A stretch of 64,000 bases of DNA from the NCBI RefSeq assembly GCF_030734285.1, contig NZ_CP132294.1, positions 2,728,001 to 2,792,000 of the forward strand. The letters run 5' to 3'. The notes beneath the pieces are model-generated. The model made no database searches and was not told the DNA's origin. It was given only the letters and a program-made list of their open reading frames with translations. Shown piece by piece: positions 56,005-64,000 of this stretch. Position 1 is the first letter of the stretch. The number at the start of each line of letters is the position of its first letter. Source of the DNA: Natronococcus sp. AD-5. Lineage in GTDB: Archaea > Halobacteriota > Halobacteria > Halobacteriales > Natrialbaceae. The position numbers were made by a program, and so were the translations under genes.

Positions 56005-57459
56005 TCAGCGCCGGCCGTCGCGGCGCCGGCGCAGCCACTCGAGCGCGACCGCGCCGCCGGCAGCGCCGGCGGCCCCGACCGCGGTGAACCCTGGAATAGT
56101 ATCGGCGTCTGCGTCCGCGTCCTCGCTCGTTCCGCCGTCGGTGGTTCCGTTCTCAGCCTCGTCTTCGTCGGCGTCGGTCTCGAGTTCCCCGGGATCGGTC
56201 AACGACGGCGGATCCGCCTGCTCGCCGGCCTCGATCGGGAAGGTGTACAGCGCTCCCTCGATGGTCGTGTTCGGAACCATCTCCGTACTACTCGCGACGA
56301 ACGTTTCGCCGGGCTCGGCGACGCGTGCGGTCCAGAACGCCGCCTCCGCGGGGTCGCGCCACCCGGCCAGTTCCTCCGGATTGACGGGGTCGCCTACGTC
56401 GTGGATCGTCACGCCGCCCTGGTACCACGAGGCGTAGAGTCGACCGCCCCGGATTTCGAAGTTGTGCGCCGTCGTCCACAGCCCGCCCTCGTACGTTTCG
56501 TCCGCCGCCGCGGGCGCGTCGATCGACGACTGGAATTCCGGCTCCGCCGGATCGCTCACGTCGTAGAGGTCGATTCCCCCCGGTCCGTCCGGTTCGTCGC
56601 CGCCGGTCGCCCACGCCTCCCGGCCGACCGCCAGCAGGTCGCCGGCGTCGTCGACCGCCGAGTAGTGGTCGTTACCCGGCAACCCGAACTGGGCCTCCTC
56701 GCCCTCGAGGAGCAACGCGAACTCGAGGTCGGTTCCGCTCACGTGCGAGACGTACTCGGGCTCGGTCGGGTCGCTCACGTCGAGCAGGTACGTGCCGGGG
56801 TCCCAGTGGGCGACGTAAGCGATCCCGTCCCGGACGTAGACGTCGTGGTTGTACCGAGCGCGCCAGAAGACGTCGCGCCAGCCGGGTTCGCGATCGAGCA
56901 GCGACCAGCGGCCGACCTCCTCGACGCCGTCGCCGACGTCGAAGATCACGAGCGGGTTCTCGTCCTCGTCGTTCGCGACGACGAACAAGAGATCGTCCTC
57001 GAGATAGCAGTTGTGAATGTGATACCCCGTTTCGTAGGGGTCGGTTACCGGTTCGGGGGTTTCCGGATCGCTCACGTCGTAGACGACGAACCCGTGAAAG
57101 ACGTCCCTGGCGGTCCCGTGGGCCGGCCCGACGAGCGCCAGCCGGTCGCCGTCGACGTCCACGTCGAGGATATCGGTCAACGGGCGGTCGTCGGCCTCGA
57201 GTCCCCGTTCCTCGGCGAGGATCGTCGGTTCGGCGGGGTCGCTGACGTCGACGGTCGCGAACCCGTCGGCGACGGCGAGGTAGGCGACGTTACCGGCGTC
57301 GCCGACGACGGCCTCGGTGGCGCCGTCGACGGATACGCGACCGAGCGGTTCGTACGAATCCTGCCGTGTGGCCGCGGCGACCGACGCGGAACCCGCCCCC
57401 GGAATCGACAGGGCAGTTCCGGCGACGACGCCCGCTCGAAGGAGGGTTCTCCGGCGCAT
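56005..57459 (-). CDS. LVIVD-repeat surface protein with PGF-CTERM anchor
   Basis: The 484-residue protein begins with a Tat-type signal (MRRRTLLRAGVVAGTALSIPGAG). Propeller-forming LVIVD-like repeats (residues about 40-400) follow, each with a VYDVSDP or FATVDVSDP-type core, for example YLLDVSDPTEPEYV and IDLYDVSDPAEPEF. After a Glu/Asp/Thr linker it ends IPGFTAVGAAGAAGGAVALEWLRRRR, a PGF-CTERM-like signal recognised by archaeosortase A for lipid anchoring at the cell surface. The ligand is unknown. Confidence 0.88.
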   Translation of the reverse strand: MRRRTLLRAGVVAGTALSIPGAGSASVAAATRQDSYEPLGRVSVDGATEAVVGDAGNVAYLAVADGFATVDVSDPAEPTILAEERGLEADDRPLTDILDVDVDGDRLALVGPAHGTARDVFHGFVVYDVSDPETPEPVTDPYETGYHIHNCYLEDDLLFVVANDEDENPLVIFDVGDGVEEVGRWSLLDREPGWRDVFWRARYNHDVYVRDGIAYVAHWDPGTYLLDVSDPTEPEYVSHVSGTDLEFALLLEGEEAQFGLPGNDHYSAVDDAGDLLAVGREAWATGGDEPDGPGGIDLYDVSDPAEPEFQSSIDAPAAADETYEGGLWTTAHNFEIRGGRLYASWYQGGVTIHDVGDPVNPEELAGWRDPAEAAFWTARVAEPGETFVASSTEMVPNTTIEGALYTFPIEAGEQADPPSLTDPGELETDADEDEAENGTTDGGTSEDADADADTIPGFTAVGAAGAAGGAVALEWLRRRRDGRR

Positions 57460-57516
57460 AGTCGTACCAGGAAGCGAACAAGTAAATAACGTGGGTCGAC
57501 CGCGGGCCGAGCGGCG

Positions 57517-58494
57517 TCAGCTTCGCATCCGTTTTCTGTCGCCCGTCCCCTCGGTCAGGGCGCTCGCGATCGCACCCTCGAGGACGACGTCGTCGCCGTA
57601 GTCGGTGACGTGGAACTCGGGAACGTTGTTCAACAGCATCTCGGAGACGCGCTCGCGGATCGGATCGACGACCAGTTCCTCGTTGTGGAGGGCGACGGCG
57701 CCGCCGAAGGAGACGACGATCGGCGCGAACGACTGGACGATGTTGGTGACGCCGATGGCGTTCCAGTGAGCGAGCTGGTCGATCACGTAGTCGGCCAGTT
57801 CGTCCTCGCCGGCCATCTCGAAGACGTCCTTGGCAGTGAACTCGGGGCCCTCGAGCGGCAGATCCGTCGAAATAGTCGGATCGTCGTCGTTGAGCAGTCG
57901 GGCGAAGTCGGGGATGGCGTTGCCCGAGCAGTAGGCCTCCCAGTGGCCGTCGTGGCCGCAGCCGCAGGTCAGCCGGCCGCGCGGATCGACGACGCAGTGG
58001 CCGACCTCGCCGGCGTTGCCGTCCCAGCCGGCGAGGATCTCGCCGTCGCAACAGACGCCGGCGCCGATCCCGGAGGAGATCGTGATGTAGACCATATCGT
58101 CGGGGTTGCGCGAGGCGTGGAACCGCTCGCCGATAACCCCGGCAGCGGTGTCGTTGTGGAGATAGACCTCGTCGCTGTCGACGAGTTTCTCGATGGGGCC
58201 CGTCAGCGGAATCCGGTCGATCGAGTCGGGGAGGTTCGCCGGATCGATCACCGCGCCCTCCGCGAGGTCGAACGGGCCGATCGAACCGATTCCCACGGAG
58301 ACGATCTCTTTCGGAGCGATACCAGCGTCACCGCATGCCTCGCGAAGCGTCCGGAGAACGCCTTCGGTCACGTCGATCCCGGTGGGTCCCCGGGGGGTCC
58401 CGCTGCGGCTGATCCCGATCGTCGTTCCGTCGTCCTCAGCGACGGCCGCTCGGACGTTCGTCGCGCCGAGATCGACGCCCGCATAGTAGACCAT
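57517..58494 (-). CDS. ROK-family glucokinase
   Basis: The 325-residue protein has the ROK pattern. The phosphate-binding start is YAGVDLGATNVRAAVAED (about residues 4-21), with LHNDTAAGVIGE containing the catalytic Asp region, GIGAGVCCDGEILAG, and GEVGHCVVDPRGRLTCGCGHDGHWEAYCSG with the His and Cys ligands of the structural zinc. Haloarchaeal members of this kind are glucokinases that feed the semi-phosphorylative Entner-Doudoroff route or storage. A T-rich element lies about 30 bases upstream. It stands alone. Confidence 0.88.
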   Translation of the reverse strand: MVYYAGVDLGATNVRAAVAEDDGTTIGISRSGTPRGPTGIDVTEGVLRTLREACGDAGIAPKEIVSVGIGSIGPFDLAEGAVIDPANLPDSIDRIPLTGPIEKLVDSDEVYLHNDTAAGVIGERFHASRNPDDMVYITISSGIGAGVCCDGEILAGWDGNAGEVGHCVVDPRGRLTCGCGHDGHWEAYCSGNAIPDFARLLNDDDPTISTDLPLEGPEFTAKDVFEMAGEDELADYVIDQLAHWNAIGVTNIVQSFAPIVVSFGGAVALHNEELVVDPIRERVSEMLLNNVPEFHVTDYGDDVVLEGAIASALTEGTGDRKRMRS

Positions 58495-58619
58495 GCTATC
58501 CTAGAGACAGCCATCGCCGTACTTAACTACCGGTATCTTGACTCGATTGCGAGTAGGTAGCGCGACCCACTTGCTCGATCGTCGACACACGTATGCGACT
58601 CTATAGCATAATTAGTCAC

Positions 58620-59072
58620 ATGGCTACCGACCAGCACGGGACCGAGACGGAGCCGGGAGCCGCACTCACCGACGCGGAACTTGAGGCGCTTCACGAGGTC
58701 GAACTCGGACTCGAGTGGCTCCAGCGCGCGCAGGGCAACCTCCTCGAGTTTCATCACGCGACGGGCCACGGGATGGATCACCTCTACGAGGCCGAAGCGC
58801 TGCTCGACGCCGCCGGCCACGAGGGACTGGCGGACGCGATCCGGACGGAGCTGCTTCCCCACGGCGTCGTCGACGGCGATCGATGGTCCTACGACGTCCT
58901 CGAAAGCTTCCAGGAGACGATGCTGACCGAGACCGTGCGCTTCGAGCGGCGCGTTCGCCGCGAGCTGGCGGACGGACAGCGCCACGTCTGCGAGCGATGC
59001 CAGGAGCGTGAGTGGAAAGAACGGGCGGCGCGGTCTCGACGTTCGAGCGACGACGAGGAGAGTAGCCACTGA
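58620..59072 (+). CDS. Small helical protein with C-terminal CxxC, unknown function
   Basis: From the ATG at 58620 the product has 150 residues. It is mainly helical (ELEALHEVELGLEWLQRAQGNLLEFHHATGHGMDHLYEAEALL), with several His residues in the first half (EFHHATGHGMDHLYEAE) that could bind metal, and a late Cys pair (HVCERCQERE). A basic, Ser-rich tail ends it. I do not recognise the family beyond its halophile style. The frame extends nine codons upstream, but 58620 is the better start. Confidence 0.7.
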   Translation: MATDQHGTETEPGAALTDAELEALHEVELGLEWLQRAQGNLLEFHHATGHGMDHLYEAEALLDAAGHEGLADAIRTELLPHGVVDGDRWSYDVLESFQETMLTETVRFERRVRRELADGQRHVCERCQEREWKERAARSRRSSDDEESSH

Positions 59073-59139
59073 ACGCCGGTGCACCCGATCGCACGGCTGC
59101 CGTGCGACCGGTGTAGAAACCGCTTCGGTCGTTCGATGG

Positions 59140-59595
59140 CTACTCCGCGCTCCGGACGAACGTCACCGGGCAGGGCGAGGAGAGCAGGACCTCCTGTGCG
59201 GTCGAGCCGAAGACCGCCTTCCCGGTCGGCGAGCGACGGCGGCCGCCGACGACGACCCGGTCGGCGGCGACCCCGGTCGCGAGTTCGACGATCGTCGGCC
59301 CGTGGTCGCCGATCGCGCCGCGAACGTCGTAGTCGATTCCCTCTTCGTCGAGTTCGCTTTGCAGGTTTCTGATCGTCGAGTGGCGAGACGCGACCTCGTC
59401 GGGGCGAATCTGGTCGCTGTCGGCGTTCATCTCGAGGTTGTCGAGGACCTCCTCGTACTCGTCGTCCGTGAAGACGTGGGCGAGAACGACCGTCGCGTCG
59501 GACGGTTCGGCCACTTCGATGACCGTCTCGGCGAGTTCGTCTGTACGGTCGGCGTCGCCGGGACCGACGGCGAGCAGGATCGTCTGGAGTGTCAT
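59140..59595 (-). CDS. Universal stress protein (UspA family)
   Basis: The 151-residue protein starts MTLQTILLAVGPGDADRTDELAE. It ends with the nucleotide-binding motif GGRRRSPTGKAVFGSTAQEVLLSSPCPV (G-x2-x-R then G-x9-G-S pattern), typical of ATP-binding UspA proteins. It is a cytosolic dimer likely used in stress adaptation. It is an intact family member, in contrast to the frameshifted one at 50540. A TATA element at leaderless distance supports Met 59595 over one five codons upstream. Confidence 0.93.
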   Translation of the reverse strand: MTLQTILLAVGPGDADRTDELAETVIEVAEPSDATVVLAHVFTDDEYEEVLDNLEMNADSDQIRPDEVASRHSTIRNLQSELDEEGIDYDVRGAIGDHGPTIVELATGVAADRVVVGGRRRSPTGKAVFGSTAQEVLLSSPCPVTFVRSAE

Positions 59596-59617
59596 ATGTC
59601 CACTATGCATGGCGATC

Positions 59618-59626
59618 TACTTAAAC
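59618..59626 (-). promoter_or_regulatory. TATA box of the universal stress gene
   Basis: On the minus strand GTTTAAGTA is centred 27 bases before the ATG at 59595, the leaderless spacing. Confidence 0.5.
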
Positions 59627-59782
59627 GCCGGACTTTCTCGAAACAGAACGTCAGGTGGGCTGGAACCTGCTCGGCCGGACGCCGGGGTAGCGGTCGCTTC
59701 GGTCGAGAAACCGCCCTCGCGCCCGGGTAGCGTGCGTTCCGGTGGCTACTATACGCGTTCGCGACGTCGTCGAGCGCAGAGG

Positions 59783-60523
59783 ATGAACGAACTCGACCTC
59801 TCGAACCGGACAGTGCTCGTCACGGGCAGCGCCAGGGGCGTCGGCCGCGAACTCCTGCTCGCGACGGCCGCCCGCGGAGCGGAGACCGCCGTCCACTACC
59901 ACACCAGCGCGGACGCCGCCCGCGAGGTCGCAGACGCGGCGCGCGAGCGCGGCGCGGCGGACGCGATGACCGTCCAGGGCGACGTCACCGATCCGGAGAG
60001 CGTCGACGGCATCTTCGCGGCCGTCGAGGCCGAACTCGGCTCCGTCGACGTCCTCGTGAACAACGTCGGCGACTTCGCGCCCGAACACTGGGCGGAGCTC
60101 GACTTCGAGACCTGGAACCGGGTGCTCGAGACCAACCTCAACGGCACCTACCTCTGTTCGAAGCGCGCGCTGCCGGCGATGCGCGAGGGCGACTACGGCC
60201 GGATCGTCAACGTCGGCTACGCCTCGAGCGAGAAGGGGATGGTCAACCCGACGAACTTCCCGTACTTCGTGGCGAAAGCGGGGGTGCTCATGTTCACGCG
60301 GATGCTCGCGGCCGACACGCAGGACGACGGGATCACGGTCAACGCCATCTCGCCGTACGTCGTCGAGAACTCCGACGAGTTTCCCGAGGAGTTGCCGCGC
60401 GATCGACCCGCCTCGTTCGAGGACCTGATCAACCCGCTGCTGTTCTTTCTCGATCCGGACAGCGAGTACATCAGCGGGGAGAACGTGGAGGTCGACGGCG
60501 GGTGGTTGCCCGAGACGGTGTGA
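59783..60523 (+). CDS. Short-chain dehydrogenase/reductase (3-oxoacyl-ACP-reductase-like)
   Basis: The 246-residue protein is a classical SDR with the cofactor loop VTGSARGVGRELL (about residues 13-25), NNVGDFAPEHW for the NNAG motif, the catalytic Ser in YASSEKG and Tyr-x3-Lys in FPYFVAKAGVLMF. The C-terminal GENVEVDGGW is typical of FabG-like members. It uses NAD(P)H on a keto or hydroxy substrate that cannot be read from the sequence. The ATG at 59783 starts the first strand correctly; the frame is open far upstream by chance. Confidence 0.92.
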   Translation: MNELDLSNRTVLVTGSARGVGRELLLATAARGAETAVHYHTSADAAREVADAARERGAADAMTVQGDVTDPESVDGIFAAVEAELGSVDVLVNNVGDFAPEHWAELDFETWNRVLETNLNGTYLCSKRALPAMREGDYGRIVNVGYASSEKGMVNPTNFPYFVAKAGVLMFTRMLAADTQDDGITVNAISPYVVENSDEFPEELPRDRPASFEDLINPLLFFLDPDSEYISGENVEVDGGWLPETV

Positions 60524-60614
60524 GGCAGATCGTTTCGAATTCCGCCGCTCGAGCGAGCGCTAATTCGCGGACGAAAGGCACTGCGAGTCGAGTACGGCGG
60601 CGTGAACGGCGCGG

Positions 60615-60971
60615 TTACTCGGACGGGGCCGACAGGGCGAGCTCGAGGTAGGGAGCCAGCGAGTCGGCCTCGACCTGCAGGGACACCGTCTCGCGGTCGG
60701 CGTCGTACCGGACGAGGCCGGCGTCGGTCAGGTGCGGAACGTGGGTGTGACAGAGACCGGTGAGGAGTCGCTCGTAGCGGTCCCGCGTCGGCTCGCCCTC
60801 TTCGATGGCGATGTATTCGGCGACGTCTCCGAGGGCGACCGCGCCCGGTTTCTGGACGAGATACTGCAGCATGTGCTGGCGGCGCAGGTGAGAGAGCGCC
60901 TTGAACACCGTCGTCGGGGAAACTCCGTCGGACGTACTACGAGTGTCGGGGTCGATTGCGTTGGACTTCAT
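60615..60971 (-). CDS. Winged-helix regulator (DUF7344-like)
   Basis: The 118-residue protein carries a helix-turn-helix of the ArsR-like type: TVFKALSHLRRQHMLQYLVQ (about residues 23-42), GDVAEYIAIEEGE as the recognition part, and LTGLCHTHVPHLTDAGLVRYDAD at the wing. This layout is the DUF7344 group common in haloarchaea, thought to be DNA-binding regulators of unknown signal. It is divergent from the small gene at 61189 only in arrangement; targets are unknown. Confidence 0.85.
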   Translation of the reverse strand: MKSNAIDPDTRSTSDGVSPTTVFKALSHLRRQHMLQYLVQKPGAVALGDVAEYIAIEEGEPTRDRYERLLTGLCHTHVPHLTDAGLVRYDADRETVSLQVEADSLAPYLELALSAPSE

Positions 60972-61188
60972 GAGGTTTTCCGGCTCGGCTTACGGCTGCG
61001 AGTGACGACTCGTTCGTCTCATTCCGCGACTTCAGCAGAGTCCGATTACTCCGACACAGGGGACGGTCTTAAGTCCACCGGAATGGTTAACTATATGATA
61101 GTACGAGTGTCCGGCGCGAATCACTATCCAGCGGACAACACTGAAAAATCGAATTCTCACGGACGGCGACGCTACAACGCGAGAGTGG

Positions 61189-61407
61189 TTACTCCTCGAT
61201 GAACTTCGGCTCGTACGGCGATTCCTCGTCGGAGTGGTTCCGCTGGATCGTAACCGTCCAGTCCGGCGCGTCGGCCGCGGGAACGGGAATCTTCCACGTC
61301 CGTTCGACGGTCGCACCGCGGGCAAACGCGGTGGCGATCAGGTCCGTCAGATCGCGCTCGAAGTCGGCAGTCAGTTCCGCTTTGGAGGGGGTATCGGTCG
61401 GTGACAT
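61189..61407 (-). CDS. Short protein, unknown function
   Basis: From the ATG at 61407 the product has 72 residues: MSPTDTPSKAELTADFERDL followed by a helical segment and a strand set (ERTWKIPVPAADAPDWTVTIQRN). It is acidic and small, and small haloarchaeal proteins with a Trp-rich single domain of this size are common. No function is known to me. The frame is also open 20 codons further upstream, but that stretch is basic. Confidence 0.6.
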   Translation of the reverse strand: MSPTDTPSKAELTADFERDLTDLIATAFARGATVERTWKIPVPAADAPDWTVTIQRNHSDEESPYEPKFIEE

Positions 61408-62023
61408 TGGAAGTTTCGAAGGGGAGTCGTCGCACAGAGATCTGGCACTCGGACGGCCGGGCCGCACGTACTGACTCTGTCTGCTGTGGGTAGCGAGCGA
61501 CTATAACCGACTCGTTTTTTGCCAGCGCCTCAACAGGTGACTCGCGGCCGTCCGGCAACTCCATCTCGAGGAGGACTGCGACGGGGACGAACCGAACGGC
61601 AGATGGTGCCCGACGGTGGTCGTTCGGTCGATCGTGACTTCGCCGAGACGGATCCGAGCGATCCGCGTCGCTCCCGAGCAGGGCGCGCCGACGGAGCGAG
61701 TCGACCGCGTACGGGCGTTCCGCCCGCCGCGGCCTCGAGGGCGACCGGGAGTGGACTAGTGCTTGTTCTCCGAAGACGGGTCGCAGGCACCCGACGAGCG
61801 TTCGATAACCGTTACCCGAGAACACTCGAAGCCGGGAGCGAGATTACCGTGACGACGAGCAAATCGATCCCGGCGCCGACGCAGCGCTGATCGACTTCCA
61901 GGAGGGGTTCGACGACCTGCCGTGGGGTGCGCGGAATCGAGTGAGGTCTCGCGACTACCGCCGTCCCCACGGTTAGAAATCGGCCGACGCGTCGATTCGG
62001 CTATCGTTACCGATCGGATCCGG
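61408..62023. other. Region without a supported gene
   Basis: The frames here are short or have shadow-type composition. A stretch near 61840-61975 on the plus strand reads DEQIDPGADAALIDFQEGF, then DDLPWGAR, and stops at TAG 61973-61975, but there is no start in its frame. It may be a leftover C-terminus. The rest shows nothing I can interpret. Confidence 0.35.
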
Positions 62024-63268
62024 TCACCACGGCAGCTCGAGGTCGAGTTGCTGCTTCGCGAAGCGCGCGAGCAGCGACGCGTCCTCGACGCCGAGCAGTT
62101 TCGTGATTGCCAGCGGGTTGCCGTTGTTCGCCTTCGCCAGCGTCTCCTCGTCGAGGCGTCCCAGATCCGCCATCAGCTTGTCGTAGCGGTCGTTGGAGGC
62201 CAGGTAGAGCAGCTGCGTCATCAACAGTCGCTTCTTGGCGTTCGGGGCGACCTTCGTGTGCCAGAGCGAGTCGTACACGCCGAGGTTCTCCGCGTTCGGC
62301 TCGACGTTCCCGTGTTTGAGACAGCTGTCGGCGGCGGCCGCTGCCATCCGGCCGGACTGCATGCAGGTGTGGATCCCCTCGCCCCACAGCGGGTCGACCG
62401 TCGGCACGGTGTCGCCGATCGCCATGAACCGGTCGGTGTGGACCCGGCCCGGCATCTGAATGTGGGCCGAGCCGCGGTGTTGCTTGCCCTCGAGTCGCGA
62501 CGCGTTCCGGAACCGCGGGTCGGTGTCGAGCCAGTGGGTGAGGTAGTCGTCGATGCTGAAGTCGTCCCGGGCGTACTGGTCGTGGCTGTCGTTCTGGATG
62601 TAACAGACGCCGACCTTGGCGGTGTCCTCGCCCGTGTGGAAGATCCAGGAGTAGCCGCCGGGCGCGATGTTGTGGTCCAGCCGGAGCATCATGGCGTCGT
62701 GGAGGTCGGCGAAGCCGGGGCGGTCGACCTCGATCCCCTCGAGTTCGTACTCGATGCCGATGGCGTGGTTCTCCCGCTGCAGGTCGCTGACGCCGAGTTT
62801 CTTCGCGAGCGGCGCGGCCGGTCCGGTCGCGTCGACCACGATTTCGGCGTAGACCTCCTCGTCGCCGTTGTAGGTGACGCCGACGGGCTCGCCGTCCTCG
62901 ACGATCGGCGCGGTCGCACGCGCGTCGAACCGGTACTCGGCGCCTTCGTCGCGGCCGTCGGCGACGAGGAACCGCTTGAAGTCCGCGAACTCGAGGACGG
63001 CGCCCGACTGTTCCTGGACGTAGTGGTTCGAGGGCGACTCGAGGACGACCTTGTCGGTGTACTGCATCACCACGTCGTCGGGGATGCCGAACGAGGCCAT
63101 CATCGACGGGAACGTCCCCGCGGTCGACTTGTTGCTCTGGCGCGGGAAGTCGTCTTCCGACTCCGTCTCGAGGACGACGACGTCGTAGCCTCGCGTCGCG
63201 AGGTCGCGAGCACACTGGGCGCCGGCCGGTCCGGCCCCGGCGATAACTACATCGTAACGCTCGTTCAT
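62024..63268 (-). CDS. Digeranylgeranylglycerophospholipid reductase (FAD-dependent)
   Basis: The 414-residue protein starts with the FAD-binding loop YDVVIAGAGPAGAQCARDLATRGYDVVVLE. It has the geranylgeranyl-reductase signature DATGPAAPLAKKLG, RLDHNIAPGGYSWIFHTGEDTAKVGVCY and the second FAD-contact motif FMAIGDTVPTVDPLWGEGIHTCMQSG. It saturates the isoprenoid chains of archaeal ether lipids, using FAD at the membrane surface. The ATG at 63268 (MNERYDVVIAG) is the natural start; a short upstream extension is unlikely. Confidence 0.93.
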   Translation of the reverse strand: MNERYDVVIAGAGPAGAQCARDLATRGYDVVVLETESEDDFPRQSNKSTAGTFPSMMASFGIPDDVVMQYTDKVVLESPSNHYVQEQSGAVLEFADFKRFLVADGRDEGAEYRFDARATAPIVEDGEPVGVTYNGDEEVYAEIVVDATGPAAPLAKKLGVSDLQRENHAIGIEYELEGIEVDRPGFADLHDAMMLRLDHNIAPGGYSWIFHTGEDTAKVGVCYIQNDSHDQYARDDFSIDDYLTHWLDTDPRFRNASRLEGKQHRGSAHIQMPGRVHTDRFMAIGDTVPTVDPLWGEGIHTCMQSGRMAAAAADSCLKHGNVEPNAENLGVYDSLWHTKVAPNAKKRLLMTQLLYLASNDRYDKLMADLGRLDEETLAKANNGNPLAITKLLGVEDASLLARFAKQQLDLELPW

Positions 63269-63452
63269 GGTCTCGAAACTGTCTCGCCCCCTAATGAGTT
63301 TGTCCAAGCCGTTGCGCTCCCGCGTGTTCCCGGTCGATCGCCCGAGCGCCGCCGAGAGAGGCGCTCGCCCCGGATAGGAGGAGTTTCAGGGTCGGCGTGG
63401 CGGTACGGCCGCGTTCGCCGCGACTTCGACGGACCGCGGGAGTCACTGCTAG

Positions 63453-63602
63453 TCACTCGGAGTACCCTTCCTGCATGAACGTTCCCTCGGCCTCGTAGAT
63501 CGAAACGAGCTCTTCGACGAACTCCTCGCGGGACTGGCCTTCCTCGCGGTAGCCGTCGAGCCGTTCCGCGAGGTCGTCGCTTATCTCGAGCGTGCGAGTC
63601 AT
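63453..63602 (-). CDS. 49-residue ribbon-helix-helix-like protein
   Basis: A small ORF, too short for most gene lists, encodes MTRTLEISDDLAERLDGYRE followed by EGQSREEFVEELVSIYEAEG and TFMQEGYSE. The alternation of a short strand (TLEISDDL) and two helices is the ribbon-helix-helix or antitoxin-like pattern seen in haloarchaeal DUF7557-type proteins. It could bind DNA or form the antitoxin of a pair, but no toxin gene is adjacent. It is divergent from the PRC-barrel gene. Confidence 0.75.
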   Translation of the reverse strand: MTRTLEISDDLAERLDGYREEGQSREEFVEELVSIYEAEGTFMQEGYSE

Positions 63603-63725
63603 GGGAGGCGGTTATCGGTCCCGACGCCGGCGAACGACAAATAAATCGGGGGCCGCACGTGCAGCTACCGCGGCCGGCACGAGACGGCACGGCGATTATT
63701 CCGCCTCCCGACGAATCGTCGCGTC

Positions 63726-63965
63726 ATGAAAGTCACACTGACCGACGACGAGGTCGGCAAAAAAGTGATCGACGCGGAAGGCAAGGAACTCGGCATCGTC
63801 GCGAAGGTCGAGGGCGGCCGCGCGTCCGTCGATCCCAACCCGAGCGTCGCGGAACACCTGCTCGCGAAGATCGGCTGGGAGGGCGAGGACGAGGAGGACT
63901 ACCTCGTCACGGAGGACATGATCGACCGGGTCGACGACGAGATCGTCCTGCAGGGCGATATCTAA
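63726..63965 (+). CDS. PRC-barrel-like small protein
   Basis: The 79-residue product begins MKVTLTDDEVGKKVIDAEGKELGIVAKVEGGRASVDPNPSV and ends EDYLVTEDMIDRVDDEIVLQGDI. The GKKVIDAEGKELGIVAKVE and DEIVLQG pieces form the small beta-barrel of PRC-barrel proteins. Such proteins act in RNA processing or as electron-transfer or scaffold modules; the role here is unknown. The ATG at 63726 gives the full domain. It is complete in the window. Confidence 0.85.
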   Translation: MKVTLTDDEVGKKVIDAEGKELGIVAKVEGGRASVDPNPSVAEHLLAKIGWEGEDEEDYLVTEDMIDRVDDEIVLQGDI

Positions 63966-64000
63966 CTCGGCCCGAATCACGCGAGTTCGGCTCGCAACTC

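Noticed and set aside
61172-61825. 217-codon minus-strand frame spanning the small gene at 61189
   Set aside because: Arg/Ser-rich shadow that crosses a gene-poor stretch; only the short acidic frame inside 61189-61407 has coding character.

Overview
The window is a piece of a haloarchaeal chromosome. The DNA is GC-rich, the predicted proteins are acidic, and the core genes are archaeal: EF-1alpha with ribosomal protein S10, glycerol-1-phosphate dehydrogenase, a geranylgeranyl-lipid reductase and an archaeal-type prolyl-tRNA synthetase. Many start codons lie 25-28 bases downstream of a TATA box, as expected for leaderless haloarchaeal mRNAs. Family-level placement (Natrialbales-like) is only an impression. 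I see no insertion sequence, prophage or CRISPR array.

Layout. 1-8 kb: the end of a dihydropteroate synthase gene, an acidic membrane-associated protein, a methyltransferase next to a six-hairpin glycosidase-like protein, an isolated NuoCD gene, a 44-residue ORF coupled to a YeiH-family membrane protein, and a protein of unknown function. 8-15 kb: a redox region with an HdrA/MvhD-like multi-cluster Fe-S protein, then minus-strand genes for an acidic protein overlapping an aldehyde:ferredoxin-oxidoreductase paralogue that has lost its Fe-S cysteines, and a YqeC-like protein. 15-24 kb: a lipoprotein, a glycosyltransferase, a Glu/Asp/Ser-repeat membrane protein, an S9 peptidase, an ABC-2 exporter pair, glycerol-1-phosphate dehydrogenase and an NAD-dependent epimerase. 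24-27 kb: a long Arg/Gln/Gly/Asp-rich disordered protein, a DUF123 gene broken by a palindromic insertion, and an AhpD-like protein. 27-37 kb: glutamate synthase, prolyl-tRNA synthetase, a peptidase-C69 relative without the usual cysteine, and a quinone oxidoreductase.

37-45 kb: a three-gene overlapping minus-strand operon resembling bacterial AddAB. It encodes an AddB-like helicase remnant, a separate degenerate RecB-type nuclease with Fe-S cysteines, and an AddA-like helicase-nuclease continuous with a Nudix hydrolase. 45-52 kb: a CBS protein, a secreted subtilase, a polytopic GT-C-like membrane protein, two long gene-poor stretches, a frameshifted universal stress protein and tRNA-Ala(CGC). 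52-64 kb: rhomboid protease, S10 and EF-1alpha, ACT protein and homoserine dehydrogenase, NifU, a PGF-CTERM surface protein, ROK glucokinase, universal stress protein, SDR, a winged-helix regulator, the geranylgeranyl reductase and small proteins.

The strongest candidates for unusual biology are the cysteine-less AOR paralogue beside YqeC, the AddAB-like operon with its in-frame Nudix domain and internal promoter, the disordered Arg/Gln-rich protein, the C69 relative with Cys-to-Ser change, and the 50-bp palindromic insertion that breaks DUF123. All identifications are by eye; no database search was run.
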